The notes beneath the pieces are model-generated. The model had not been told where the DNA came from, did not search any database, and saw nothing but the letters and a program-made list of their open reading frames with translations. The position numbers and the translations under genes were made by a program. Shown here in pieces: positions 44,501 through 59,500 of a stretch of 64,000 nt of DNA. Source of the stretch: Echinometra lucunter (lineage: Eukaryota; Echinodermata; Echinoidea; Camarodonta; Echinometridae). Position 1 is the first letter of the stretch, and each line of letters opens with the position of its first letter. Location of the stretch: assembly GCA_029962745.1 (NCBI GenBank), contig CM057165.1, positions 3,378,340 to 3,442,339 of the forward strand. The letters are read 5' to 3'.

Positions 44501-47500
44501 TGAAGCATACTGACACGGAATGATCTGTACTGGGTGCTCAACACCAGAGGGGGGTCTCTGTCGCCAGAGTAGGGACGGGCTCTGTCCGTCTTCAAGTAGT
44601 CTCTCCTGCCTGAGGTGCAAAGAAGAAGAAAGGGAGAGATGAAGCATATTACTTTATCTTATGACTATGTACAGATGTATTTATGAATGCATGTTTTTTT
44701 ACCCGTCTTTGAAATTGTATTTCTCTTTTCACCAGTCCATCACTACTGTTTTATACTTCTTTTGACTTTCACTCTTTCTCTCTTTCACTTTCTCTCTCAC
44801 TTTTCTCTTTTCCCAGTAGGTACCTTTTCTGCCTCTCCTCGGTTATTCTCTTGCTACTCATCTCTCTTCTCCTCTTTATCTGTTTCTCTCTCCCTTTTTC
44901 TCCCTCTTTGTAACACTTTCTTAACTTCTGTGTATGTCTCCCATATTATTTATGTTTTAGCTAAGGTAGCTATAGTCACCGCAGATGCTCATGGTTGTAA
45001 AATGTATTTTGTTCAATGCTATTTAACAAAACAAGGCTATAGCCATTATGTGTCTCGCCACGTTTGTGTGTAATCATTCTTATAGGTAAATTGTAACATC
45101 TGACCTCATTTGACCTTTGACCTACATACATGACCTTTGACCAAATAAACATTGAGGTCTCTTAAAGGCATCTACCATCCAAGTTTGGTTACAAATGGTT
45201 GGAAAGTTATTAAAGTTTTACAAGCGTTCACAGACAGACGACGGACGGACGGGTGATGGACGGCGGACAGATGGACGTTGCTAAAGATCCCTTAGTCTCG
45301 TTCCACCTCCGTGTCTTGACAAAAAAAAAGTAATGAGACTTACTATGTTCTCTAACCATGATGAAGTCCATAGTGTCTGTCTCACATAGCTTCAGGTCCA
45401 GATCAAGAGGGACTCCAGGTGCAGATGTCTTCTCCAGCAGATAGTGAGGTCCTAGGAGATCAAGAATCAATCAACATTATGGTCCAAATTCACAAAGGAG
45501 ATTTAAACCATATGGGTGAGGTTTAAATCTCCATAAGCATACTTAAATAAGCGTAAATAAGCACCCACTGCCTATGCTGGCAAAAAAAACCCCACATGAA
45601 TTGGACCAGATTCCGAGCACACGTATGCTTGAAATACCCAAAAGGGGGTTTCAAACCACCCCATCATTTCAACTTCTTCTACAAATTCAGGCCTATCATT
45701 ATACAAAGCCACTTCTAAACAACTCAGCAACAACCAACTTTGGGACAGAATGTTCCTAGGTTAAAAGATTCCTGGGTAAAGAGAGGCATACTAACCTGAC
45801 ATTGAGATGCTACCTTTTATTTCTCCATGCACTTTGATTAAGATCTGTTAAAGGTTTTTGCATGACCCAGCACTACAGTAGTTTAAGAAATGAATTTTAT
45901 ACCAGGTAACCATTTTCTACACCTGCGTTGAGAGCGGCAAACTCACCTGCAGTTGGAATGATACCCTTTCTTTTCCTGAGTGCTTTGGTTAAGATCTGTC
46001 GAAGGGTGATCTGTGTCGAGTCCACAGCAAGCCTTGATTCACCATCTGAAGATTTACTGTTAAGAAAATTTTTTAAAAAATAAATAAAAAAATAAGTCAC
46101 AAGAAATTTCATTTAATTAAGTGAAACCACATTCTATTCCCCATTCATACAGAAAAGTGTAAAGTCCAATATGTTTGTGATTCTGCAATAACCCGGGGTA
46201 CGGTGTTGTGCAGCACCCTCTCATGTCCATCAGAATACAGTTATGCAATGTTGTCATGGTGACTTTTTATATCATGATCAGTGATAATGATCCCAATGTC
46301 AATATTCATCCTTTTATGATGGCGCATGATGACAATTTCTTTAATTCATTAAAATCTTCTTGCATAAACCATTAAAGGGGGTACCCAATGCTGAAACAAT
46401 GTTAGTTCATTTAAAAGAGCATGATTTTATTAGCAGAAAATCATCTGCCTACAGTTTTTTAAAAAGTCGTGTTGCCAAGGAAACCCCCAAATGTGGTAAG
46501 ATTTTAGGATATTTTTGACCCCTCAGCTGTGACCCAGTTTCAACTGGGAACCCACTTTGACGTCAAAATGACGTCAAAGTGGGTACCTTGTCGCGCAATT
46601 CTAGCAAAATGCGCGCAAGGTATAATACATATTATACAGTCTAGCGTGTAGTACAACTGCAATGCGCGAAGCCGGGTACCCACTTTTATGTCATACCTCA
46701 TACTCATTTTTTGGGGTCAACTCTTGAATTTTTATGAGAAAATTAGCCAAAATGCATTGATTTCGATTGAAAAATCATCAAATTTTTAATGTTATTCTTC
46801 TTAGAATTCTATTCTCCATCATATATCAACAAAAAATTTACCATTGTGCAATCACTTTATGAAATTACTTATGCAAGTTTTTCAGTACCTAGGGTACAGC
46901 TCTGAAAATTTTTTTAGTTGGTACCCCAGGGCAGCAAACACTGCATCATATAGCGCACATCTATTACACTGATAGTGTTGCCACTGCAGACAGGTTGCCC
47001 TTATAGACAGGTTCTATATTACATCAAAATCTCTCTTTTTTCCCAAAAATATAGATATAACAACTGTAGCAAATCTCTCTTTCTTGTTTTCTTATTAGAC
47101 AGGTGTTGTGATGTCAGATCATGAAAGGAAAGAATCATGTTTGATATATGTATTTTGCTGGGAGTAACTAATAAACTAGATGAATCCTCGACCGCATGCG
47201 GTCGAAATTTATGCCTCCGCCATTGCCAGATCGGAAATATATGCCACATTCATGTTGAATTTTTCATTTTCATATATACAATGACATCTTTGACCTTGAC
47301 CTTTGACCTTGTGAACCCCAAATCTAATGAGACCATTATGAGACCTTCCATATGCATACATGAGCCAAGTCTGAAGTTGAACCGTCACAGAGTTGTTGAG
47401 TTATCACAAGAACAAGCAATTTTCATGTATATAATGACTTCTATGACCTTTGACCTCTAACCGTGAGAACCAAAAATCTAATTAGATCAGTGTCCTTCCC

Positions 47501-50500
47501 ATATGCATACATGTGCCAAGTTTGAAGCTGATCCGTCAAAAATGGTTGAGTTATCATGAGAACGGACCACTGCTATGTACATAATGACCTCTATGACCTT
47601 TGACCTTTAACCTTAAGACCCCAAAATGTAATCAGATCATTATCCCTCCCATATGCATACATCAGCCAAATTTGAAGTTGATCCGTCAAATGGTTGTTGA
47701 GTTATCGTGAGAACAAACCATTTCTATGTACCTAATGACCTCTATGACCTTTGACCTTTGACCTTGAGACCCCAAAATCTAATCCGATCATTGACATTGT
47801 CCCTCCCATATGCATACACAAGCCAAGTTTAATGTTGATCTGTCAAACGGTTCTTAAGTTATCGCGAGAACGAAAACGGGACGGACGGACGGACGGACGG
47901 ACGGACGGACAGATGGACGGATGACCCGAAAACATAATGCCACCTACGGTGGGCGGAGGCATAAAAATAGATATCTATCACAAACTTTATACACTAAAAA
48001 AAAAATCTTAAATTCAAACTATCAAAGTGCTTAATAAGAGAGATGATAAAAAAAAAATGCTCAAAGACTAGTACTGCGATAAGGAAAAAAAAAAAAATTC
48101 AAGAAAGTGATTTTGTGATGAAACGCTGATATCCAAATACATCAAGAGAACTCATTCACGATATAGAATGTGAAATGTTTGTGCTATGAAAAGCACTTTT
48201 TTATTTCACAGCAAAAATTCACAGTACTTTAGGTTTTAAGCTGCATCCATCCATGCAAAGATATAGTGCAAAAAATCTTGGGTTCAAATTTCTCAGTTCA
48301 AAATCCTAATGCCTAGGGTGTAACAACACATTTCTGAAGCCAAATAATCCATTCTTGCTGAATAAATCACATTAGAGAAATGATGACACATTAATTATTG
48401 TTCTTGCTACCTACAAATTATTCACACCAGAATTGTCCAAGATTCTCAAATCAAATATGGATTAAAAGCCTGAATTGTTATGTAGGTTGAAATTATCACA
48501 TTTGTTCATTCTGCATGCTGAAGACTTTTAGATAAAAATAAAAATAAAATGAAAAGTATTAACAATCTTCCTTTCCTCCGTATTTTCAATGAGTGACTGA
48601 ACTAAAATGTTTTTATTTCTTCTTCTCCTCTGTGTGAAGCATAAATGTACATGTATCTTGTTTTAAAAAGAACTGTCTTGTCAAAATTAAAAGCACTTTT
48701 AATGAGAAGTCAATAAGAAGTCAAAAAGCTCTGCATTTTCATTCAAGAGCTGCATGAATAATCTTTATTTTCTGTTAATAAAAACTGCATGTTTTTTAAA
48801 GACTGTTTTTACAATGTACAAGTAATTTTTTGTACAGAAATGTATGCTATATAATGTGATTTTTATCATCCTCTCTCTCTTCCTTTTTCTTTTTCTTCTT
48901 CTCCTCCTATTCTCCTACTCCTTCTTCTTCTTCTTCTTCTCCTCCTCCTCCTCCTCCTCCTCCTCCTCCTCCTCCTCCTTCTCCTCCTCCTCCTCCTCCT
49001 CCTCCTCCTCCTCCTCCTCCTCCTCCTCCTCCTCCTCCTCCTCCTCCTCCTCCTCCTCCTCCTCCTCCTCCTCCTCCTCCTCCTCCTCCTCCTCCTCCTT
49101 CTTCTTCTTCTTCTCCTCCTCCTGACATTTGCAGTGCATCAACTTTAAAAATTTTCATAACACATGTCTATCTCCTTTTTCCTTGTTCTTCATCTTCTTC
49201 TTTTTTCCGTTTGTCTCTAAAGTGGTTTACAGTCCACCTCTTTCTCAAAATTGCTTTCTACCTGTGCCTATCACTTTCCTCATTTCTCCTCATATAACTG
49301 TTTTGTTTTGTGAAAAAAGTGTGTCACATAATAATCAACATCTGCTCATATAAATCACTGTCATGCAATATATTTCCTCCTACAATATTTGCTATATTAT
49401 TCCTTTCTCCTTCATTGCATATTTGCCTCAAAATCTGCAAAGCATGGAATGATTAAAACATCTATGATTAATGGACACATTTCAACAACCGAAGAAAAAC
49501 AAGAATACATGAAAAGAAAAGCCTTGGGCTCTGCAGCCCTATTTCTTGGTTAATTCTCATCAGAAATGTTCTTCAAGGCGGAGGGGGCCCTACAACTGAA
49601 AACAAAATGCAAACCCCCTGGTGGGGGGATTGTCTGCCCGTAGGAGGAGGGGTAAAATATCAATATTCATGGGCACATGGGTGGTGGAATTCTGCCCCCC
49701 AGCATATAGGGGTCAAAACCATTAGTGATTAATAACACTGTCTCTCAGTCCCATACCATACTAATCAATGTCAGCATATACCTGGTGGCTACCTGATACT
49801 AAAAAGAGCATGATACCATAAAAATGCTTAAAGTTGCACTTGTATCCCCTCTGCACATCTTGCAGTTATTGTTATTTTCTTTTCCACCTTCTTCATCGTT
49901 TTTCTTCATTTTTTGCATACAAATGTGAAGAACTATTTCCTCCATGATGAATCCTGTTTTGTCTCCCAGAAAGTGCATATCATGGAATTCCATTCTTAAA
50001 AGTAGGATGTTATATTCTCACCTAAATGTATGAAAATAAAGAGATATTATCTAATAAATGAGGAAATACAGAGTGAGAAGGAAAAAATTTGTGACAATAT
50101 TCACCTTGTATAATAAATAAACTATTTTGAGTAACAATCATATTCATGAATCTCTTAAAATTTTCCAATATTAAAGCAATTCATGAACTGTGCAACAACG
50201 AATGCTCTTTATAAATGTGTATTTGGGGTTTGTCTACTGATGTAACGATATTCCTTTTTACCCTCTGAGATTCTTAAAGGCATTAATTCTGTATTAAAGG
50301 AGAATGCAACCCAGACATCAGTATGCTTCCAGTGAATGAAGAAGAACAAGAAGAGTAAATGGTGAAAGTTTGAGGAAAATCGGACCATCTGTTCAAGAGT
50401 TATGAACTTTGAAAGTTTAGGTAAATCCTTATTGTGGGGATCCTTGAGTTGGCAACTTTGCCAGCATCAGTGATGTCATCGTGGACAACTCTCTATTCAT

Positions 50501-53500
50501 TTTGTACACAAAATTTAACATTTTCTTTATTTTCAAGAAAAATAGAAATCCTTTTGATTTCTTGTTTTAGTATGACATGGCTTTATCCATTCTGCAAGCA
50601 TTTTTGGAAGAATTATGTTGATTCCTGACTGAACTTTCATATAAATCAATTTTTTTTAAATTATGTACCAAATGAGAGTTGTCCACGATGACATCACAGA
50701 TGCTGCCAAAGTTGCCAACTCAAGGATCCCCATAATAGGGATTTACTGAAACTTTCAAAATTCATAAGTCTTGAACAGATTGTCCGATTTTGCTCAAACT
50801 TTCATTGTTCACTCTTCTTGGTCATCTTTATTCACTAAGAGCACCCTGATGCCTAGGTTGCATTCTCCTTTAACCTATTCATGAAAGGATTCCGCACTGC
50901 ATGCTTGGCCCAATATCTTGTCATGCAGAGCCCTACAAAACACATCAAATACATGAGCAGAAAAAGGAAAAAATTCTTAATATACTGGGTTGCATCCGTA
51001 TTTGTTGTTTGATATTTGATGATTATTTTTCGTAAGGAAAATAAGCTCTAAAATCCATAAATTGGCAACACGATGGAAAGTTTAAATCATCGCTTTTCCA
51101 TGCAAATTGGCAACTTTTTAACTTCACATAATTTCTGTCAATTTATATTCATTTCAGATGTACAACTTTTTACATTAAAGAAAATGTAGCAATGAAAGAA
51201 AATACTGGTGTTGCCAATTTGATGAAGAAAAGCTGATCAAATGAGGCTTCAAATAATTCCTTTTATGAGTGGGTTAATGTTAATACTCTTGTGGCTCTCA
51301 GCATATATATGTTACTGTATCTTCATACAAGTTTACCTTTCAAAGTCAAACAAACACAACCCCAGCTTTAAATCAGCCAGAGATGAGTGCATAGCAAGGG
51401 TAAGAGGATTCACGTCTCCCTCTCGGAGCGACGACCACCTCATCGGTCGCCCGTTAACGTGTCAGAACCCCTTACGCCAAGAATCCCCTTACCTGACGTA
51501 TGGCGTGACATATTATTCGGTAATTACCAACTTCCTAATTGCGCCACGCTTCACTTCCAATTTAGCCCCAACTGACACATTTACAAGCTTTAAGTGCTTT
51601 GTTGGTGTTCCATCTTTCTGTGGTGGAGCCCTCTTCTGCTTGAATACCAACTTCAATCCTTTACCCAGGTAAACATGATGCCCCTGACGCCAAGTAAAGG
51701 CATCTCTGTACCCCTGTGACTTGCATCTTTCTTCTGTCAGATACTATTTGGGAGGCTGCTACAAAGGTGCATAGCAGAGAGATTTACTACTCATACATGT
51801 ACATTTGCTTTTTTTACAAAGGGGGTCTTCTTATCTAATCTCTCTGTTTCTCTTGAATTCTCTCTCCTTCTTTCTCTCCTTTATCCCATAATGCATCATT
51901 TCTGGATCTCTACCTCTCTACCTGTATCTTCTCTCCTTTCTACCTTATTTTTTGAAATTTGCTCATGACTACTGAACACTATACGTAGTGTTTTCTTGGC
52001 CAATATTTCTCTCTTTTCATCTCTTTGCTTTTCTCCCTTATCAACTCGATTAATGCTAATGATCAAATCAGGCTGGCTGAATGAAATCACAATGTTCATA
52101 ATACCTGACATGCACATTCTTTCTCTACATCCTTCTGCATCTCTGTCGCTCTCTTCCTTTCTCCTTTTTTCTCTCTCATTTTTCTTCTTTTTTTATCTTT
52201 ATCTTTATCTTTATCTCTCTCTTTCCCTTTCTCTATTTCCCTCTCTGTCTCTGTATAAGACAATGGAGATGATGGTGATGATAAAAGAGATGGAAAAAAG
52301 GAAAAAGAGAAGGATAGAGAGAGGATAGAGAGATAGATAGATAGGTAGATAGATAAAATGGTTTATTACTAACATCAAAACATCATAACAGCAAGGCCAA
52401 ATTGGGCTCTGCATTTACAGATCCATACACATTACATGCACATTACATGCCAACCAATAAGCAATGGTAGGATATAGAAAGCCAAGAAGGAAGACGAATA
52501 GCAAAAAGAGAACGAAAGGAACGAGGAGAAAGAGAATGTGACAGAAAAGAATAAAGAGGAGAAGGGGAGGAGGAGAATGATAAGAAGAAGGAGAATGATT
52601 AGAAGAAAGAGAGGAAGATCGAAATGGAAAAGGATACAGAGAAGAGAACAGTGTCTTTACTTACATGGTAACAATGATGTTGTCCTTCCCTCCTAGTTTC
52701 CCATCATCTTCTGGAGCGTCTTTCTCAACGAGGGCTAGGGTGTTGAAGCCAAACTTGGAGATTGCCTCTCTGCTATCTAGGGCTGGAAAGTCAGTATCCA
52801 CCTCGCCGTCTTCCTCCGCTATCATCAGGCAGTAGTTCTCCACGTTCTCTCTGTCATGAACGAGAGAACAAATAACATTCAAGCAAGTGGAGCTCTAGCT
52901 ATTGATGACATGAAAGAGAGAAGGGGAGAGAAAGATAGAGAAGTCTGTATCCACCTCACCGTCTACCTCCGCTATCATCGGGCAGTAGTTCTCCACGTTC
53001 TCTCTGTCATGAACGAGAGAACAAATAACATTCAAGCAAGTGGAGCTCTAGCTATTGATGACATGAAAGAGAGAAGGGGAGAGAAAGATAGAGAAGTCAG
53101 TATCCACCTCACCGTCTTCCTCCGCTATCATCAGGCAGCAGTTCTCCACGTTCTCTCTGTCATGAACGAGAGACAAATAACATTCAAGCAAGTGGAGCTC
53201 TGGCTATTGATGACATGAAAGAGAGACGGGGAAAGAAAGATAGAGAAGTCTGTATCCACCTCATCGTCTACCTCTGCTATCATCAGGCAGCAGTTTTCCA
53301 CGTTCTCTCCATCAGGAGCAAGAGAAGAATACAAAGTTATGATTCATGTCAATCTTTCCTTATCCATGTAAGGAATGGCTCTCTAGATTTTGAATGACAT
53401 GAAAGGAAGGATTAGAGACAGAAGGAAGAAGAGTAGAAAGAGAAGTCTACATCCATTGGGGCATCCTTATCTTCTATTTCTCTCCAAGTGCATTTTGATG

Positions 53501-56500
53501 ATGATACTACATGTAGCATTGTCAGTCAAACCTAAAGACTCTCCTACAATAATCAATTATACAAAATTTCATACAAGATGAAGGAATAAATTCAACCCAT
53601 TGAGAAAAAAGCCCTAGATAATTCAGGCTGGAGTCTGTGGAATATGAGTGTTGTGCCAAAATCAAATCATATCCAACAGGCTAAGAATTTTCATTCATTT
53701 ATTCAATATGTACATGTATGTAGGTGTAGGGAATAAAATAAATAGCAACTTCAAAGCTCAAAATGTATTTGAAGTAGCAACCATTTTATGCTTCACTGGC
53801 ATATTGTCCTCATTCTCCAAATCATTTTTTACTCTTATCAGCAATGGTACACATCTCATCCTGAACACTGCTTCACATGAATGGAGGATTGGGGCTTAAC
53901 CCATTCGTGACAGAGGTCCACATTTTGTGGTTTGGCCTGATATCTTTTGATGCAAAGCCCTAGAAATTACACCAATACATGAGCAGAAAGAGAAAAAAAT
54001 TCTACACAAACTATGCCCATTTTGGTTGCGTCAATATTCGTTGTTTGATGCTGAAAATTTTTGAAAGGAAAATAAGCATTAAAATCCTTAAATTGGCAAT
54101 GTGATAGAAAGTTTAAAATCACTGTTTTCCCCTGCAAATTGGCAACTTTTTGACTTCTCATCATAATTTCTGTCAATTTATATTCATTTCAGATACATGA
54201 CATTTTTAAAGAAAAATGTAGCAATAAAATAAAAATGTTGGTGTTGCCAATTTGAAGAATAAAAGCTGATCAAATTAGGCTTTAAATAATTCCTGTCACG
54301 AATGGGTTAATCAGGTCTGATGGCCTACTCCTGCAAGTAGTTTCCAACTCATGGGGGAGTAGCGTGCGAAATGTTCCAAACCGCAGTCCAAATTAAACAT
54401 CTTTAACCGGTTCTTGGGGGAAAGGAATCGATTAATGAGTCTTTGGGTAGCAGAAATGGCTTATGACACCTTCGGGACGGGGGACACACTTTGTTGTAGC
54501 GACTGCGCCATTTTTGATTGACGCCGAGCGACGTTACGACCGCAGAACAACAATGACAGTTTCTAGAGAATGCGGCAGGAAAGATGGGATAGTCCCAAAA
54601 GAATCCTTCTCTTGAATTTGATTGTCCCCTTCTATGAGTAACATAGACATGTACATCAGTAATATAAGTGTATCTACATGTACCAATTTCAAAAGGCAAA
54701 AGAATTGACTTGTATCCAGCATACTAGAATTTCAAAAAGTACATCTCACAGAGGTCTCCTAAGAGATCAAAATCAGGGACGATATTCCACCCCCCACACC
54801 CCCACATTCATGACCCGAGGATCCATATCGTGTAGTTTGGCCCCTTAACTTTTGATGCAGAGCCCTAAAAATCATATCAAATACATGAACAGATAGAGCA
54901 ATAAAATGCTTCACATACTGTGCCCGTGTATTTGTTGTTTGATGATTTATTACAGCCGTCAGAATTCCTTGATTTAACTTTACCACTGATGCTGAATTCA
55001 TCACAAAAATTTGTAGGACGAAATACAGTCATAAAGCCTTAAAATGTACAACATGTAACTTGATCTCAGAATTTGTGAAGCTGTCTTTTCATTTCATGAA
55101 TAAAAACAAGTCCCTCTTTGTCCAAAACATTTCATACAACAAAACTGACAAAACTTGAGTGGTTTATTTCACTCATAAAAAGGTTTACATATATCACAGG
55201 AGTATACGTACTTGCAACTTATCAAATTAAAGATTCTTATCAATCAGTGTTCATCTTCCTACTCAGGATTAACCAATTCAACGATACTTCTTGCTTTTCA
55301 TAAGGTGCAGCCTCCAGTCTTTTTTTCATAATTTTTTTGTGAAACTGAAAAGGCTTTAATGTTAAGTATAAACTGGAGTTCTGGTCACGTGACTATGATA
55401 ATAAAGTAACTATTCCAGAGCAATTGTGAACAAAAAGTTCCAGTTATCCCTGACTATGCAATGTTCTTATTTTTTTCCTTACTTTTTCATTACTTTGAAC
55501 TTACTCAATAAATCAAAAAATTACTTTGTAGATAATGGAAATGTATTTATTCATGAGATATTCATATTTTGGGGAATCAGCCCAGACACGAGACATTCAT
55601 CATCCATCTACATGTATAGCTCAACACTTCAGACATGATTTCTCAGAAATTCAAACATTTTTTTTTAAAGAAAAAACTTTTGGCAGGTTGAATTTGAGAC
55701 CTATCCATTATCTAAATATGAGTTACATGTATTTGAGGTATTCTATCTGTTTGCTCGCCAACTTTTAATATCATTAAGCAAAACTTTTGGGAGATCTTCA
55801 AAATTTATTTTTCAAACATTTTTGTCATTTCCAAGCAAACAAGTACACCTTAGTGCTACAGAAAGGTAACCGCTGCAGACATCAGGGGAGTGTTTCCTAT
55901 GAATTTGATATTTGGGGAAATCTTGCGGTACATCTGCACAGGTGGCTTGTCATTCTCAAAGGTTACGGAACAATCTGAAAGATCTGGGCCCCATTTCATA
56001 AAACTTGTTATCAGTAATAACTGCCACATTCCTATGACAAACTGGCTTTCGGCCAATCAGATGCAAGGATTTCAGTAGCTTATAACAGTTATTGCAACTT
56101 ATTATCGGTAACAAGCTTTATTTGTTGAAATAGGGCCCTGAAAGATCACTTCTCATATATCTATGTTTGAATGTATTTCTAATGAAAGGCTTACAGCACT
56201 AGAAAAAGTATGGTCAACTGTCTATATTTCCTTAGTTATTCAGAAACCAAATTTTCTTTACAAAGAAACACCACTTGTTTATACTAATTTGTTATAAAAT
56301 TCAAATGTTTTAAAGGTTAAATGCTGTCCTTATTACAGCCAAACATAATCATCTTGAACCTGCCACATCAAAGTTTCCCATCTAGCTCGATTATCTGGGA
56401 TATGAAACTTGGGCCGGTATTCTGAAAATTGTTGAAATTTTCATCTTATCTTCTCTCTTTTACATGTCAACAAAGTTTGAAGGCGAACTTGTGAATTCTT

Positions 56501-59500
56501 AGAACTGGGCAAAATTGCGCCCATGGACCAGCATGTAAGTCAAAAGTGCACAGTGTATGCCAATGGCACACCATATTTCTGATTGCTATAACAATTAAAA
56601 TAAGATAAAAGATCAAACAACTTTAAGAATACCAGCCTTGGTTTATTTGTAATCCTTTAGCCATACATTTTCCTTAAATCAAACATGATGGACCAAGTTT
56701 AGTTATTGAAACTTATTCTATTCATCAAAGTTCCATCTAACCTGCACATATGAGATGTTTATGTGCGATCATGGCTTCAGTATTCCTGATAAATTTCCTT
56801 TTTGTAAAAAGCTTTTGATCTAATTTATTATAAAATAAAGAGGGGATAAAATGTCCATTTTCAGTCATCTTCAAGGCAACAGCTCTGTGTTCACAGAAAA
56901 CCTCTAAAACTTTTTGATTTTCTTGCACTTTTATGATAAATTCCCTAATCCTCAAATTACTACATCAATTTATCTTTTAAATGTTTCCTTGTACAAGAAT
57001 GTATAGTCAACAAGATCTCTGGTTCCAAAACTTTTTCTTTATATCATCGATACATCTAGCTCACATTTCTTCTCAGGAACTCATCCTTTTTTCGATGATA
57101 TGATCTTGTTTACTTCCTTGCCTTGGTTTGGTTGTTGAACCTGCTTGTATTCATGTATCTTTACAAGCAACTTGCTAATCTATCTTCCCCTATCTTCCCC
57201 TTTTGTTTTATCCTCGGCTCAAAGTCGAGCTGATACTCTTCTCCATTTCCTAAGACAGAGAAGCGTAATGCAATTAGGTCCCCTCCAGCAAGCGTAGACC
57301 CATCACACATATTGAATTTTTCTAGTCGGATTTACTTTCATCTCTATTCATATTGATCAATCATTTCTGCCAGGCTACAATCAGACTTTCACTGGTTATG
57401 TTTGGAGGGACTGGCACAAAATGGTCACACCCCCCCCCCCTCCCCGGAAGCTAGAGGGGTGGATACGTTACATGGAAGCAAAGTCAAGGTTGCCAAACGG
57501 AGACAGAGGAAATCAGAGAAAGATGGACAGAGATAATTCAGAGGAATCAAATCACTTTAGGGCACCAAGCTGAATTTCCGTCCTCCTCATCATCCTACCC
57601 ATTGTTCTTTCTCTTCTCATGCAAAAAAATTCCTTTCTTAAAGTCTCCAGTTCTCCGTTTTCTAAAATGCAAATTCTGTGTTCCTCAGTGTTATAAACAT
57701 CCAATTCCATGTTCTTTGGTGACATGTACAAAACATATGACAAGCAATTGTAAAAAGAAAAATGTATAAAAAAAAATGTAAGTTACCCCAATATATAATA
57801 CACACTGCAGTATACATGTGCAGACACAACTGAAGCTTCGTGAATACACATTAAACACTGCGAATAGGTCTCTGCACAGGTTGTCACCAGTTTCGTTGTT
57901 TCAAATTTGATATGACCAAGGATTTGACCACGATCTGTGGGGGATTAATGTGTTTTAAGGAAGAAAATGACCGCGAGCAGTGGTGTGCCTGCCAAAGTGT
58001 TTGGGTGGAGGGGGGGGGGGAGGCATCTCGAGATCAGTTTGGGCAGCGTTTTGGAAGAGAGGTGGGTGGGGTCGGTCAGGGGGGGGTTGCACTCTTTTGC
58101 AATGTCTGGTGGGTTTCTCTCTGCTCTGCGGGTTTGCTGCACCGATGTCATCATGTGCGAACGGCTCTCCATACACTTTGTGCATGGGGTTTCACATTTT
58201 CTCAATTTTCTTGGGTGTTGCACATTTTCTGGTCCCCATGTTCGATGTGTGTTCGAAAGAATTGTTTTCTGCTTTAACATGCTTCTGCTGTGGGGATGGG
58301 AGGATGTTTGAATTCCGGGAGAGTTGGGGTGTGGGATTTTGTGTATGGAGTGGTGGGAGACTGCTCGCGGGTGGTGTCGTCGGTGTTGCCGATTTCCGGG
58401 GCCAGGAGTGATTTGCCGGGGAGGCAGGTGTGGATGGGTGTAGTTTCCTTTTCCTTTCTGTGACCTATTCTGCTCATTTCTTCTTCTTCTTTTTTTTTTT
58501 TTTTGAGTGCTGTTCGGATTCGTCTGCTTTTGCTGGAGCAGTGAGGCCTCTCAGGTGAACTTTCCCTTTTAGGGTCCACTCAGGAGGTTTCGCTGTTTTG
58601 ATGACGGGGGGGGGGGGGGGGGGGGGGGGGGGGACCTGTATAAACAATGTTTAAATGATCTTGCTATTCTTCATATGTTTGGAGGCTATTTTATAAAGTA
58701 TATGATTGAATTGTCATCACAAGTATTATTCTGATACTATAATGGTTGTATGTTTGAATGTGAAATAATGTACACAATGATGTAAAACATGCTTTATTCA
58801 GCCTTTGGCTGGCAAGGCATTTTTTTTAAAATAAAGAACATTATTGAATTGAAAAAAAAAATGAATTGTCCAGTATAGGCCTAGTCTATTAGGCCTACAG
58901 CATTTGCAAAGAAGCTGAAGGTCAAGCATTTAAAAGAATTTCACTGGTCAATTGCCAAATATCGTGGGTAAAATGCTTAAAACACTGCGTTTTTAAGGAC
59001 TTGTTCGCTTCGCTCCCTCGCTTGTACCTACTTAAATGTAGAAACGTTTGGGCACTCGGGAGGGGGGATGCAGCTTCATTGTTTCCCCAAAAATGTTCCG
59101 TTCACATAATTGTCGCCTGTATGGAAAATTTACCCCCTTAACGCGTTCCACCACATTAATGAAAAGCCCCGAAAAGCACCCCTTTTTTGTTGAAATTCAG
59201 CGTTTTAGGACCCCTTAACACGGAATGCGCGTTACATGTTTCAAATGAAAAAGAGACCCCTTTTTACGCGTTTTCTTGGACGCACATGTGTACACCAATA
59301 TATCAGAGTGGCCCCCCCCCCCCAGGCCCCCCTTCCCCCTCAGAAAAATCCTGCGTACAGCCTTGTAAGGGTAAGGTTGCTTTGGATTTATTTAGGTTTC
59401 AAGTGAAGGTAGGGGTAAGGTATGTACATGTACATGTATGGTGTATTTTTTTTTAAAATGAAACCCAAATTTTCCCATCAATTAAACTTTCCCACTGATC

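Noticed and set aside
48844..49158. Poly-serine, poly-glycine and poly-glutamate reading frames
   Set aside because: All come from the (TCC)n microsatellite in different frames.
52856..53218. A 120-residue repetitive plus-strand frame ([20 protein letters not shown] repeated)
   Set aside because: It is the wrong strand of the tandem CRIM-exon fragments; the repeat, not a protein, explains the periodicity.
57912..58411. Overlapping open frames of 110-140 codons in both strands
   Set aside because: They lie in a G-rich transposon-like segment, overlap in five frames, and show no domain or splice support.
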